A stretch of 59,153 bases of DNA, from IMG/VR virus record IMGVR_UViG_3300031521_000072, positions 1 to 59,153 of that record; one strand, given 5' to 3'. The position numbers and the translations under genes are program-made. The stretch comes from a virus. This document shows, one piece after another, positions 8,176 to 17,652 of the stretch (position 1 is the first letter of the stretch; every line of letters begins with the position of its first letter). The notes under the pieces were generated by a model. It was not told the origin of the DNA, ran no database searches, and was given only the letters and a program-made list of their open reading frames with translations.

Positions 8176-8673
8176 TTAAATTACACGCACGGGAATACGA
8201 CCATCAGGATCAGCGTGAGAAGTACCTGACATATTTACAGCTTTCAAAGCCTGTCCAATGATAGCCAACGGTAAAACTGTCAAATCAATAGTGTTACCTG
8301 TTTGTTTAGAACTGGCAGCCCAAGATTCATCCACTACATCAGCAACATGTTTGCGCACTTTACCGTTGCCGGCAGATTCCAACCAGTCTCCAATAACTAC
8401 GTTTTCACCGTCTTCAAGCAGGGCGTTCCACACATCACCTCTTCCAGTTATCCAGCACTGTACCTGATCTGTGATCACATATTTATCATCAATCCCTTTA
8501 CCCTGAAAACTGTCTTCAGTTGCCACCATTGGATAAACATTACCCCCAGCAACAGAATGGACTTGAATCCCTGTTGGTTTTAATTCCACCAACATCCCCG
8601 GGGTGATAGTCCCAAGGGCTTTATACTCTTCAACAATGTCAGAGTATTTTTTCAATTTAATTGTATTAGCCAT
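8176..8673 (-). CDS. Capsid cement / decoration-type protein
   Basis: A 165-residue beta-rich protein, MANTIKLKKYSDIVEEYKA then GTITPGMLVELKPTGIQVHS, the characteristic start of phage capsid cement proteins (ITPGMLVEL). Later parts (VIGDWLESAGNGKVRK; LPLAIIGQALKAVNM) also suit that family, which stabilises capsids between capsomers. It lies between the protease and major capsid genes. Short leader of A/T-rich sequence, no Shine-Dalgarno. Confidence 0.72.
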   Translation of the reverse strand: MANTIKLKKYSDIVEEYKALGTITPGMLVELKPTGIQVHSVAGGNVYPMVATEDSFQGKGIDDKYVITDQVQCWITGRGDVWNALLEDGENVVIGDWLESAGNGKVRKHVADVVDESWAASSKQTGNTIDLTVLPLAIIGQALKAVNMSGTSHADPDGRIPVRVI

Positions 8674-8704
8674 TTCAAATATCTCCTTTCCTTTTTAAAA
8701 TTTA

Positions 8705-10201
8705 TTACACAATTGGAAGCATTGGTACTACTTCATTGGTATTTACCTGAACTTGTTTCACATGATTCAAACCAAAGAAAGAATATGCACCCATTTCAGG
8801 GGCTTTCTTTACGGTTGCTGCGTGAAGCTTCTGAAGTTCATTGAACCCTTTTACACTAAGCTCTTCAGCAGTGTAGATTGTTCCAGTATTGGCAATGATT
8901 TCAGTCACCATAGTTACTTTTTGGTTTTGGTGCAACTCCAAACCTGTCCTCATTTGTTCCTGAAGATCAGCCGGGGCAAGACTCAAGAATTCATCTGCAT
9001 TTAAGCTACCTTTCAGCGCACTCAAAGCAGTTTCCTTCGTTACTTGGGTATTTACCTGTACAGGGGCTTCAGGTGCCAGAAACTTGTCCAAACGTTCCTG
9101 AGGCAGACATTCCAGATAAGTACGGTCATCTTCACAAAACTTTCCATTGGTGATTAATTGATCAACCCTTTGTTTTACGCAGGGTGTGCATGGTTTATCC
9201 ATCCTTTGTTCCTCCTCTTTTTGATTATTATTAAATTTAGTTCTTACAAACACATTTGCTGTTACAGCTTTGTATTCCACTTTCTTTTCAACCTCCAAAG
9301 GTTCAGATGTAAATTCTGCTTCCCCGGTAGTGACGTTGAATTGATAGTTTCTTTTGAAATATTTACTTTCGTATTTTCCACTGCTTGATTTTTCGGTTTC
9401 ATAGATCAGATATGAATCAAACGCTTCCTTCAAATAACTGTACTCAGTTTGAATTAACTGTATATTGTTGTTAGAAGCTGGATTCAAAGATCGTACCAAT
9501 TCACGCAAATCATCAAGCTTTTCTGACAACCCCATTTCTGAGTTATCTTGAATCACAGGCACGCTGTACCCATTTTCCTTTAGTACTTGAAAAGCCGTTA
9601 TGGCATCCACATTTGTTCCTCCTTTTCTTATTAATTGTTGATTGACTCTAATACCACAGCCATCAGCCACTGAACATGCACCAACTGCTCCGGGCAAGAG
9701 CGCAAGATGATCAGGTCTATGATTTCTGGCCACAGCACTATATGGTTTACCCTCCCAAGTTCCGGGAGTTACTTCTTCATCCGTAAAACTACCAGCACTG
9801 ACTTCCAATATTGTCCCATTGGTAACAGCTGTCAGTGTATCCACTGAAATCTTTTTCAGCTTTTCCTTTTCCAGCCAAGCCTCTGACTTCAATTTCTTTC
9901 CATCCAACATGGTATTAAAAACCATACCCACTGCCCAGTCTGTTAATACTTCCGGGCTGTTAGCTGATATGAAATTTTTAGCAGTATCCTGTGGATGGTA
10001 CAAGGTGACCGGGATACCGTTCCAAGCAGCAGGTACTTTTCCAAACTCCTCAGCCAACTGTAACATTGGGCCACGGCTTCCTGCCATCACACCTTCTTTT
10101 ATCATTACCACTGGGACAACCAGATATTCCTTGTTTTCAAACGTTTCTGTTCTGGTTTCGTATGCTTTCAGCAGCTGACTGTTTATGGATAATGTTTTCA
10201 T
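8705..10201 (-). CDS. DUF2213-type head maturation protease
   Basis: A 498-residue protein. The N-terminal 220 residues match DUF2213: ETFENKEYLVVPVVMI, AWNGIPVTLYHPQ, then the conserved NHRPDHLALLPGAVGACS followed by DGCGIR. This family replaces the usual prohead protease in many phages with DUF1073 portals. The C-terminal half is polar and helical with four Cys near TPCVKQR and CLPQERLDKF, and may act as a scaffold. It sits between MuF and cement genes. Catalytic residues cannot be assigned with certainty by eye. Confidence 0.75.
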   Translation of the reverse strand: MKTLSINSQLLKAYETRTETFENKEYLVVPVVMIKEGVMAGSRGPMLQLAEEFGKVPAAWNGIPVTLYHPQDTAKNFISANSPEVLTDWAVGMVFNTMLDGKKLKSEAWLEKEKLKKISVDTLTAVTNGTILEVSAGSFTDEEVTPGTWEGKPYSAVARNHRPDHLALLPGAVGACSVADGCGIRVNQQLIRKGGTNVDAITAFQVLKENGYSVPVIQDNSEMGLSEKLDDLRELVRSLNPASNNNIQLIQTEYSYLKEAFDSYLIYETEKSSSGKYESKYFKRNYQFNVTTGEAEFTSEPLEVEKKVEYKAVTANVFVRTKFNNNQKEEEQRMDKPCTPCVKQRVDQLITNGKFCEDDRTYLECLPQERLDKFLAPEAPVQVNTQVTKETALSALKGSLNADEFLSLAPADLQEQMRTGLELHQNQKVTMVTEIIANTGTIYTAEELSVKGFNELQKLHAATVKKAPEMGAYSFFGLNHVKQVQVNTNEVVPMLPIV

Positions 10202-10209
10202 TTGGTCTT

Positions 10210-13200
10210 TTATATTTTTGTTAGTATCCCTTGTTTTTCCAATTTGGCTGAAAGAGCTTTACCGGCAGGAGAATAAACCCCAGAACCTTGTATGGAATAG
10301 CCTTCAGGCAATAATGAACGGGCTTTTTTATTCATAAAAGTGGCAATCCCTTTCCCTCTGAATTTATCATCCACATAAATATTTGTCAATGATAAAACTT
10401 TAGTGTCTGAATTATAGCTTCCAGTCAATTTAGCATTTCCTGCTGAAAATATCCGTTCTGTATTATCTTTTTTCCAAACTCCTTGAATATTAAAATCCAA
10501 ATCCATATTAAATCTTGCATTAACAATCTCATTTGGATTTTCATTAATTATTTTTAAAGTAGGTTTAGCCCTTTCAAACTTAACTACATCAGAAACAATA
10601 TCCAATCTATCATCCTCAAATTTTAAATTTTTAATGATATTCCAATCTTCAACTAAAGAAGTTTTGGAAGTTATTTTTTCTTCAACTACCTTTTCAACAG
10701 GAGGAACTTCAACAACTGTAGCATCCGGCAAAGTAGGAAGTGCAATACAACGACAATTATGTACAACCATTCCTTTGGCTATATATGATTCATCCTCTTC
10801 CACACTCAAATTATATAAAGGTCTTTGTCTTTTCAGCTTCCAACGTTTAATACTTTCAATGGATAAAGCTGTTGTTTGGTACTGACCTGTATGATTGTAA
10901 ACTACTCTGATTAATTCTGTTCCTATCTCTTCAATACATGAATTAATCTTTGCCCCGGTATAACGTAAAACAAACCAACCTTCATTTTCAATTTCCTTTT
11001 GACGGGCTTCATCTTTTGCTTTATCTTTATGCCAATATTCTCCATCACATTCAATAGCTATCTTCAAAGCCGGGATAACAAAATCAACCCTGTATTTCAA
11101 TATCGGATATTGACTCATGTATTCTATTCCTAAACGATCTAACAAATCAGCCATCTGTTGCTCAATCCACGTCATTTTACCTTCCCAACGCATGATAGCT
11201 AACTTGTTATTCAATCTATTCTTTGAATCAGCTAAATAGGATATTTGCATTGATGCCTGAGCTTTCTTTACAACCTCTGGATCATTCATTGGATTATTTG
11301 CTTTCATACGTTTTGATGTACGTTCCCTTAATTCAGGAGTATGTGAACGCTCATTATTTTTAGCATGAAAAGCTTCATCCATCCAAGTTCCATATGTACC
11401 GTCTTTTACCATTGCCCGGGTTTTATTATTTGCCGCTTTCGTGGTAGCAAATCTATCCCGTTCACCTGATTTGTATTGACGTATATTTGAAAGGCTGTTC
11501 TTTTTTGATACATTTTCACGATGCTTTGGATCAGCCCATTGTTTATCGGTTATGTCTTTACTCAAACAAGTACGTGAACAATATGTCCTGTAATAGGGTA
11601 CTAATTCATTGCAACGTTTACATTCATTAGCCAAATACATTATTGAATCATTAACAGTACATTTCCCGGCTTCTTTCCATCTTGAAAAAGTATTACCTTT
11701 GGTTGATACTAATACCAAATGATTGGATGTCAATGATACCGTTTGCCCTCCTACAAATTTGAATGTTATTACTTCAGTACCTTCTTGTCCTTTTGATCTT
11801 GGTAAAGCATAAACCTTTTTAAATCTCTTTTTATGCGTCAATACTTTATCCCCAACAACAACATTTCCAATGGGTTTCCAACCTTCAGAAGTATATACAG
11901 GGGTTTGAGGATCAATAAAACATTGCGGGTGAACTGGAATCAAGCCCTCAGCCTCAGTCAAAGTATAAATCTTGCCCTGAAGCCCTGCACAGATACTACA
12001 AACACGCCCATCCCCGGCTGTTGTAAATTCTGCTTCCACGTTTACCCCCTCAGCCCCCCAGTTACTGTATTCCTGTATGGTAGCTGCATGATGGGTTCTT
12101 ATCACTTCCGTGCGGGCCAATATCTCTGCCCTGCGCTTGGCTGGCATAAAGTACTCAACCTGATTGCCCGACTTGTTGGTGTACTTTACTGCCTGACCTA
12201 AAGTACCTGCCCCGCTTCCGTCAATAGCATGTATCATTTTTTTAGCTAGGAAACTTGGCCCATCCCCATCCGCAAGCCCCTGCGCTAATATACGACTGAT
12301 TTGACTGTCCATTGCTGTCGTTATACCCTTTAAATCGGTATAAGTGCGACTATACACCAATCCCAATCGGTCAATGTGAAAAGGGGTTGTCATAGACATT
12401 TCTATGCCTCCTGTTTGTTCCATACCGGGTATGTTTTTGAATCCCGCTTTTTTGAGTTCACTCCGTGCCCGTATGACTCCCCTTTTATAACTATCTTTGA
12501 TATATACGTTTGTCCATGCTTGATTTGCCCCTGCCCCCAATTGATTGATCTTGGTTGTTTCCAATAAACCTTTATCAACCTGACCATTCAGCCATTCCAT
12601 AAATTGTTCAACCTTCTCCTGACTGGTACTGTATTGAAAAGCTTTATGTCCTATTTCCTGATTTACTTGTAATTCATTGCGGATTAAAGCGGTGTTGATT
12701 CTTTTCAAATCCTTTATCTTGATTTTTCCTACCAATATAGGTTCATCTTTTCCCAACCATTTTTCTTTTCCTTGCTTATCTTTGTAATAATAAAAAGGAT
12801 GCCGATAATAGTGATTTGAATTTATAGACCATTCACAAGTTCCTACTTTTCCCCAATGATTTGCTCTACGGTACAAAACCCCGCTTTTAATTTTGTAAGC
12901 AGAACCTGAATCTGATTTGAATATATCTACATCAAGCCCATCCCATTCTGATTTTGGGACTACTGAAAAACTCCCTTTGGTGGAAAGAAAATAATCACGT
13001 TTAGATACCTTTGGCATTGCCGTAGTTATATCCTGAAACCCTGCTTTCTTCAAATCGCCTTCATCCAACTTTTGCTGACTCCAGTATGACCGTTTACTTA
13101 CAAATTCACCTAACCCCTTTTTTTCTGTTTTTTTCTTTGCAGTACGATGACCTTTGATCCCACTTCCCGGGCCACCATTGACTTGAAATATACATACATT

Positions 13201-13431
13201 TTCAATAATATCTTCTGCAAACGTAATTAATGAAGTTGGCTTTACCAATCCAAAACAATCCTCCTCTACCACTGCCGTTTTAATCAACTTAACCAAATCA
13301 TCAAACCTCTTATTTAAGGCTTTCCCAAAAGCATTCCTCAACCCGGTTGTATGAGTGGGATCATATGCTTTTAGATTTTGCTGCTGCTTAGCATTAACGA
13401 TTAAATAACTATGGTTACAGGTTTCACACAT
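10210..13431 (-). CDS. MuF-type head morphogenesis protein with intein and GNAT-like tail
   Basis: Start taken at the ATG at 13431, since a GTG at 13449 would overlap the previous gene. The phage Mu gpF motif is GRVCSICAGLQGKIY ... PVHPQ then CRCIALP. An intein (10756..11922) separates HPQ from CRC, so the spliced protein is about 684 residues. N-terminal to this is a long region with GGPGSGIKGHRTAKKK. After the MuF motif comes a C-terminal GNAT-like segment (IYVDDKFRGKGIATFMNKKA; GSGVYSPAGKALSAKL). MuF proteins join portal and head assembly, and C-terminal enzymatic or toxin extensions are known in the family. The role of this tail is unknown. Confidence 0.85.
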   Translation of the reverse strand: MCETCNHSYLIVNAKQQQNLKAYDPTHTTGLRNAFGKALNKRFDDLVKLIKTAVVEEDCFGLVKPTSLITFAEDIIENVCIFQVNGGPGSGIKGHRTAKKKTEKKGLGEFVSKRSYWSQQKLDEGDLKKAGFQDITTAMPKVSKRDYFLSTKGSFSVVPKSEWDGLDVDIFKSDSGSAYKIKSGVLYRRANHWGKVGTCEWSINSNHYYRHPFYYYKDKQGKEKWLGKDEPILVGKIKIKDLKRINTALIRNELQVNQEIGHKAFQYSTSQEKVEQFMEWLNGQVDKGLLETTKINQLGAGANQAWTNVYIKDSYKRGVIRARSELKKAGFKNIPGMEQTGGIEMSMTTPFHIDRLGLVYSRTYTDLKGITTAMDSQISRILAQGLADGDGPSFLAKKMIHAIDGSGAGTLGQAVKYTNKSGNQVEYFMPAKRRAEILARTEVIRTHHAATIQEYSNWGAEGVNVEAEFTTAGDGRVCSICAGLQGKIYTLTEAEGLIPVHPQCFIDPQTPVYTSEGWKPIGNVVVGDKVLTHKKRFKKVYALPRSKGQEGTEVITFKFVGGQTVSLTSNHLVLVSTKGNTFSRWKEAGKCTVNDSIMYLANECKRCNELVPYYRTYCSRTCLSKDITDKQWADPKHRENVSKKNSLSNIRQYKSGERDRFATTKAANNKTRAMVKDGTYGTWMDEAFHAKNNERSHTPELRERTSKRMKANNPMNDPEVVKKAQASMQISYLADSKNRLNNKLAIMRWEGKMTWIEQQMADLLDRLGIEYMSQYPILKYRVDFVIPALKIAIECDGEYWHKDKAKDEARQKEIENEGWFVLRYTGAKINSCIEEIGTELIRVVYNHTGQYQTTALSIESIKRWKLKRQRPLYNLSVEEDESYIAKGMVVHNCRCIALPTLPDATVVEVPPVEKVVEEKITSKTSLVEDWNIIKNLKFEDDRLDIVSDVVKFERAKPTLKIINENPNEIVNARFNMDLDFNIQGVWKKDNTERIFSAGNAKLTGSYNSDTKVLSLTNIYVDDKFRGKGIATFMNKKARSLLPEGYSIQGSGVYSPAGKALSAKLEKQGILTKI
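10756..11922 (-). mobile_element. Intein with PD-(D/E)xK/Vsr-like homing endonuclease in MuF
   Basis: An in-frame insertion of 389 residues begins with Cys (CFIDPQTPVYTSEGWKPI, block A), has a block B-like SLTSNHLVLVST, and ends SYIAKGMVVHN followed by Cys (block F, HN/C). Excision joins PVHPQ to CRCIALP and restores the MuF motif exactly. Inside are paired cysteines (CKRC and CSRTC), an NUMOD-like RMKANNPMNDPEVVKK and a nuclease core YRVDFVIPALKIAIECDGEY, fitting the Vsr-like homing endonucleases. It is probably both splicing and homing competent. Confidence 0.93.
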
Positions 13432-13435
13432 ATCC

Positions 13436-14179
13436 TTATTTATACACACGCATTGATTTAACGGTAAAATTTGTACGATCTACTTTTTGTGCCCCTCCGG
13501 CATTGTTTATTATCACATGGTTTTCATCCTTGGATACAAACTCAGGATCAGAGGAAGTAAACAAAGCTGTAACAATTCCATCAGTATAAAATCGGTAACC
13601 ATTGGGGAGAAACTCAACTGCAAATTCATGAAACTGGTTATCTGCTTTGAAACCTTTGAACCCTGACTTGAATTTACGATATGACTCATCATCCGTATAT
13701 CCCCAATGAATGTTTACTTCAGTTTTGTGATTAATAACTTCCATTATATCAATCTCTGGGGTGATTGCTTTCTTTGTATGATTTGGTACTTCCCTGTCCT
13801 TTTTTAACAGCCATATTGCAGGCCAACTGTCCGGAGTATTACATACAAATACCCAAACCCCCATTGAATGAGAAAACTTATCCGCACTGTGAATCATGCC
13901 AGATGTCCATAAGGAAAGACCATCCCTGTTGCTTTTTCTATATTGTACATCTCTATAACAAGCAATATTCAATCCTTCTTCTGTTATGTTGACAGTATCT
14001 TTCGATAGATATACAGGATTATCATTATAAAATGAATCATCTACTACAAAAAAGTTATCCAAATTTTTAAAATTATCTGAAAACACAAGATTTCTATTAG
14101 TAAAAGTAATTTTCTTACAATACTCTTTGAAGTATCGAAATCTTACCTTGTAAAATATATTTAATAAATATTGTATCAT
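13436..14179 (-). CDS. Glycoside hydrolase family 16-like enzyme
   Basis: A 247-residue protein. The catalytic signature ExDxxE of GH16 is present as PEIDIMEVINH, with the two glutamates and the aspartate in place. The preceding DSWPAIWLL and following TEVNIHWGY, and later FHEFAVEFLPNGYRFYTDG, are typical for GH16 beta-jelly-roll enzymes acting on beta-1,3/1,4 glucans or galactans. There is no clear signal peptide. It lies between head genes, so it may be a virion-bound depolymerase (inference). It overlaps nothing and is 5 bp from the MuF ATG. Confidence 0.82.
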   Translation of the reverse strand: MIQYLLNIFYKVRFRYFKEYCKKITFTNRNLVFSDNFKNLDNFFVVDDSFYNDNPVYLSKDTVNITEEGLNIACYRDVQYRKSNRDGLSLWTSGMIHSADKFSHSMGVWVFVCNTPDSWPAIWLLKKDREVPNHTKKAITPEIDIMEVINHKTEVNIHWGYTDDESYRKFKSGFKGFKADNQFHEFAVEFLPNGYRFYTDGIVTALFTSSDPEFVSKDENHVIINNAGGAQKVDRTNFTVKSMRVYK

Positions 14180-14212
14180 AATTATTTTGGTTCAAATTGT
14201 TCCCTTGTCGTG

Positions 14213-14473
14213 TTAAAAGTTGGCAGCTTCATCAACCGTTAAAACTTCTATTTTGTCAGTTGTTACGTCCTCCAAATTAGTAATCATACTCGAATTTTCA
14301 TCAAGTAATAAACCGTCATATACCTGGCCTTCTTTTTCCTCTGCCCAAACATTTACCTTTGCCCCATATCCCTGATATTTGAGTTCCCCTGCAGATAATT
14401 GAAAAGCTGTACTGTTCCGGGTAACGGTTAAGCCTCCTGAGCCCCTTGCTACAATTGTTAATGTTATTGCCAT
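14213..14473 (-). CDS. Small hypothetical head-module protein
   Basis: An 86-residue beta-rich protein, ITLTIVARGSGGLTVTRNST then WAEEKEGQVYDGLLLDENSS. I do not recognise a family. Acidic, no cysteines, no membrane segment. It follows the portal gene by 13 bp and precedes the GH16-like gene. A small structural protein is possible. Confidence 0.55.
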   Translation of the reverse strand: MAITLTIVARGSGGLTVTRNSTAFQLSAGELKYQGYGAKVNVWAEEKEGQVYDGLLLDENSSMITNLEDVTTDKIEVLTVDEAANF

Positions 14474-14486
14474 TGTTTCTTAGTTT

Positions 14487-15902
14487 TTATTGATTTATAT
14501 TTTGAGCATCCAATATTGCTTGTTCTTCCGGGGTGATATCCGGTTCATTCCTTACTTGTTCCGCTGACATCTGATTGATCAAGGTTATTTGATCAGGGGT
14601 TAATCCAAGGAAAAATTCCATGAATGCTGCCTCAGGAATAACCATAGCGGCAGTTGGGTTGGTAGTGTATTCCTTCAAAGCTGTTGCCCTCTTTACTCCC
14701 ACATCTGCTTTTTGAGCTTCACTGGGGGCAAATAAATCTTCCCACTGTACTGTATATTCCTTAGTTGGCTTTGGTAATATACCTACCTTGATCATATAAT
14801 CAGCGAAAGGGCAAACAATTCTTGGGGCTGCATATTCATCCCTGCGATCTTGAATAAAACTGGCCCATTCATCAGCATCCTGTCCTGAACTCAGTTCCCC
14901 TCTTTCGCTTCCGGTTAATATTCGTTTAGGGATATTGGTTTCAGCACTGATGATTTGTATTTGAATATCCAGATGCTTGGAGGGGTCAGCTATTTCCTGT
15001 GCCAAAGCTTTGTAATCAATTCCCTTGCTGATCAACATCCTTCTCAGGCCATGTTCATATTCATCAATCTGTTCTTTCAAATCAGCCTTGACGTCCGGGG
15101 TCAGGGTGAAATCTTTGTCCACTGTTCCCTGATATCCGGGTCTGGCACCTTTCCAAAACATTTCTGCGTCACCCCCTTCAATCTTTTCAATATTCAGTAG
15201 GTTATTGAATACAGACTGAAGCCGGGGCATGCCCTCCACTTCACTTTCCAAGATATCATCCACTACGTGAATAACCCTACTGAAATGAACGTTTAATGAT
15301 ACCGTATTCCCATTGGTACTGTCCGTGAAAGAAAGGCTATACATTACCGGCTTGCCATAACGATCTGAGGAGGGTTCTGTATCATAAACGGTTATTTTTG
15401 CACTGTCCTCAGATAATGGTCTAACATACATTAATTTTACAGCCCCGGTAACGGGTGTGGTATAATCCTCTATTTTATTTACTCCACTAAATCCTAACAG
15501 CAAAACACCATATCTGCCCAATCCTGTTAAACGATCCAAACGGCTAAAGGCAGATTTCAATTTAAGCTCCTCTGATAAGGTTTTCCATGCAGCTTCAAAG
15601 GCTGTATCCTTGGCATCATTTACTTCCACCAATGTGACTTTACCTTTCCATGTACGTTTAGCGGGTCTGTCAATAATAGCTTTTGCAATAGCCTGTCTGC
15701 TATATCGTGCAAAATAATCTCTGAACGTCAGTACCAATGGATAGCCCAATACAGCCATGATATTTCGATCACCCCCGAAAGTCTGCAGGCCCATTTGTTG
15801 AGCAAGACCAAAACGGCTTGCTATGGTACTCATTACCATAAAACGGTTTTGAAGTTCGTGAACCTCCTGAGCCAGATTATTTGTTGGTGTTGTTCGTTGC
15901 AT
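14487..15902 (-). CDS. Portal protein (DUF1073 type)
   Basis: A 471-residue protein with features of DUF1073 portals: YARYSRQAIAKAIIDRPAKRTWKG, LDRLTGLGRYGVLLLGFSG, SRVIHVVDDILESEVEGMPRL-type text (core RVIHVVDD), and the conserved ETNIPKRILTGSERGELSSG. Portals form the dodecameric DNA channel. It follows the large terminase by 7 bp and starts with ATG at 15902. The length is normal for the family. Confidence 0.88.
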   Translation of the reverse strand: MQRTTPTNNLAQEVHELQNRFMVMSTIASRFGLAQQMGLQTFGGDRNIMAVLGYPLVLTFRDYFARYSRQAIAKAIIDRPAKRTWKGKVTLVEVNDAKDTAFEAAWKTLSEELKLKSAFSRLDRLTGLGRYGVLLLGFSGVNKIEDYTTPVTGAVKLMYVRPLSEDSAKITVYDTEPSSDRYGKPVMYSLSFTDSTNGNTVSLNVHFSRVIHVVDDILESEVEGMPRLQSVFNNLLNIEKIEGGDAEMFWKGARPGYQGTVDKDFTLTPDVKADLKEQIDEYEHGLRRMLISKGIDYKALAQEIADPSKHLDIQIQIISAETNIPKRILTGSERGELSSGQDADEWASFIQDRRDEYAAPRIVCPFADYMIKVGILPKPTKEYTVQWEDLFAPSEAQKADVGVKRATALKEYTTNPTAAMVIPEAAFMEFFLGLTPDQITLINQMSAEQVRNEPDITPEEQAILDAQNINQ

Positions 15903-15909
15903 AATATTG

Positions 15910-17493
15910 TTATTTTAAAACCTCTACCACATTACCTCTTGTTAATTGATTAAAAGCACCACTGCTTGCATCCACCTGATCTTTGTAAGTACCAAATGGG
16001 AAGTTTTCGTGTTCCTTTATATAATCGTCATTCCAATCCCCTCTTAAAATCAAAACATTTCCACGATTCACCTGTACACTGTAAGGGTCTGCCCTTCTTA
16101 CCTTATCCCCCTTGCCGCTGGTTGTTTCGCTTTGTATGCAGAATCCTGCTAAATTTCGTATTGTTCCCCGGGCTGAGTCTTTTCCCCCACTTCCGGGTTC
16201 TTGTTCAATCCATACTTCAACATTGGTACCATCTGATTGGGCTGTTTCCAATATTATTGCTTCACGTTCATCTGTTCCCCATCGCCCTTTCTTCCTTCCC
16301 CAAACCAACCATTTACCATTAGCCAACAGTGACATTTTAATCCCTGCTGTATAGGCAGCATCTTTTCCTTTCTTCAACTCTGCTTCATCCGTTCCTGCCT
16401 TATCCCAATACCGTACTGTTTTAATCACGCTGACCTCAGGAGGCATGACCGGGATAACTTGAAAATGATCTACACGGAACATCCCACCACCGGGCTTTGT
16501 TGGTTTCTGACCTACTTGGGCAGCATATCCGTACTGACCCAAATCAGCCTCCATTGCTTCCAATTCTACCCACCCCAATCGTTTAGGGTCTAATAAACCA
16601 TTAACATACTTTGATTCCAATTCCTTTGGCTCCAATTGGGGTAAATAATCAATGATCTGCCCCGGTAAGCAGATATGTTTAATTTTAATCTTTTTCTTCA
16701 ATTGATGTTCCGTTGGATCGTTCTCAGCCAAACGTTGCATCATACCAATCATAACACTATTGGCTTTGCTGGTCTTGCGGGTACTTAACCCCTGATCCAG
16801 ATAATCATTGGCATTCTTTAGTTCCACATCACTGAAAGCCCTCTTTGCATCAATCAAGTCATCCCAGATAAGAATATCCCCATGAAATCCCATTATCCTT
16901 GCATCCACGCTGGTGCTTACTCTCCCCCCTCCATTAATCACTCTCGGCTGCTGTCCGGGCTGGCATAAATCCAACACCTTCTTGACCACCCTAAAGTTTG
17001 ACTTGTTGTCTTTATCTGTCTTGATATCAATCTCAGGGAACATTGCTTGGAACTTCTCACTTCGTATTACATCCCTACTATACTCAGCTGACTCCAGACT
17101 TAATGTTGAACTATGACTGCTGGTAATAAATCTCATCCAATACCAATTAACCCAGCACCATACCGGAAAGAAAATAGATACTACAGCTGTCTTCGTTGTA
17201 CCGGGGGGCTGATTAAATATTAGATCATACAGTTTCCTGTTTCTTGCCCCAAGGTTTCTTGCTACCGTTTCCAGTTCCTTACAGTTGTATTCAATGTGCC
17301 AATTCTTTTCAAAAGGAGTTTCTTGATAACAGCTCCAAAAGTATTGTATAAAGAAGTATAAATTATCTTTTACCAAAGCTTTCATGCTATGTAAAGGATT
17401 TTGAACAGCTACTTTCAAAATGGTATCCTCATCCATTTTATTTATAGGTGTTGACCTCTTTAACACTGATGTTCTTTCTGCTATCTCTTGCAC
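15910..17493 (-). CDS. terL: Terminase large subunit
   Basis: A 527-residue packaging ATPase/nuclease. The Walker A-like loop is NQPPGTTKTAV, a variant with TTKT where GKS/T is common. Walker B is ILIWDDLIDA. The nuclease half shows the acidic residues expected of the RNase H-like fold: VRYWDKAGTDE, VWIEQEPGSGGKD and YKDQVDASSGAFNQL. The longest form starts with GTG at 17493; an ATG 19 codons in (17436) is an alternative. It docks on the portal and drives DNA packaging with TerS upstream. Confidence 0.93.
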   Translation of the reverse strand: MQEIAERTSVLKRSTPINKMDEDTILKVAVQNPLHSMKALVKDNLYFFIQYFWSCYQETPFEKNWHIEYNCKELETVARNLGARNRKLYDLIFNQPPGTTKTAVVSIFFPVWCWVNWYWMRFITSSHSSTLSLESAEYSRDVIRSEKFQAMFPEIDIKTDKDNKSNFRVVKKVLDLCQPGQQPRVINGGGRVSTSVDARIMGFHGDILIWDDLIDAKRAFSDVELKNANDYLDQGLSTRKTSKANSVMIGMMQRLAENDPTEHQLKKKIKIKHICLPGQIIDYLPQLEPKELESKYVNGLLDPKRLGWVELEAMEADLGQYGYAAQVGQKPTKPGGGMFRVDHFQVIPVMPPEVSVIKTVRYWDKAGTDEAELKKGKDAAYTAGIKMSLLANGKWLVWGRKKGRWGTDEREAIILETAQSDGTNVEVWIEQEPGSGGKDSARGTIRNLAGFCIQSETTSGKGDKVRRADPYSVQVNRGNVLILRGDWNDDYIKEHENFPFGTYKDQVDASSGAFNQLTRGNVVEVLK

Positions 17494-17498
17494 CTTTT

Positions 17499-17651
17499 TT
17501 ATTTAACGGTTAAAATTTTAGTGATACGGTACGTTGTTATTTTTATATTAGGATTTTGATTGCTGATAAAATTCTTTAATTCCAGATGGGTTTTTATTTT
17601 TTGGGGTTCTTTTTCTGTATGCTTTATATTATACCACCAAAACATTTTCAT
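17499..17651 (-). CDS. Small hypothetical protein between terminase genes
   Basis: A 50-residue frame with an ATG at 17651, one base after the TerS stop, ending 5 bp before the TerL start. It reads MKMFWWYNIKHTEK, then a Lys/Thr-rich basic region ending ILTVK. Basic overall, with two tryptophans. It fills the only gap between the terminase genes, which supports it being real. No function can be proposed. Confidence 0.45.
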   Translation of the reverse strand: MKMFWWYNIKHTEKEPQKIKTHLELKNFISNQNPNIKITTYRITKILTVK

Positions 17652-17652
17652 A

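Noticed and set aside
13432-13449. GTG start at 13449 for the MuF protein
   Set aside because: It would overlap the GH16 stop by 14 bp and add six residues; the ATG at 13431 is just after the stop and more likely.
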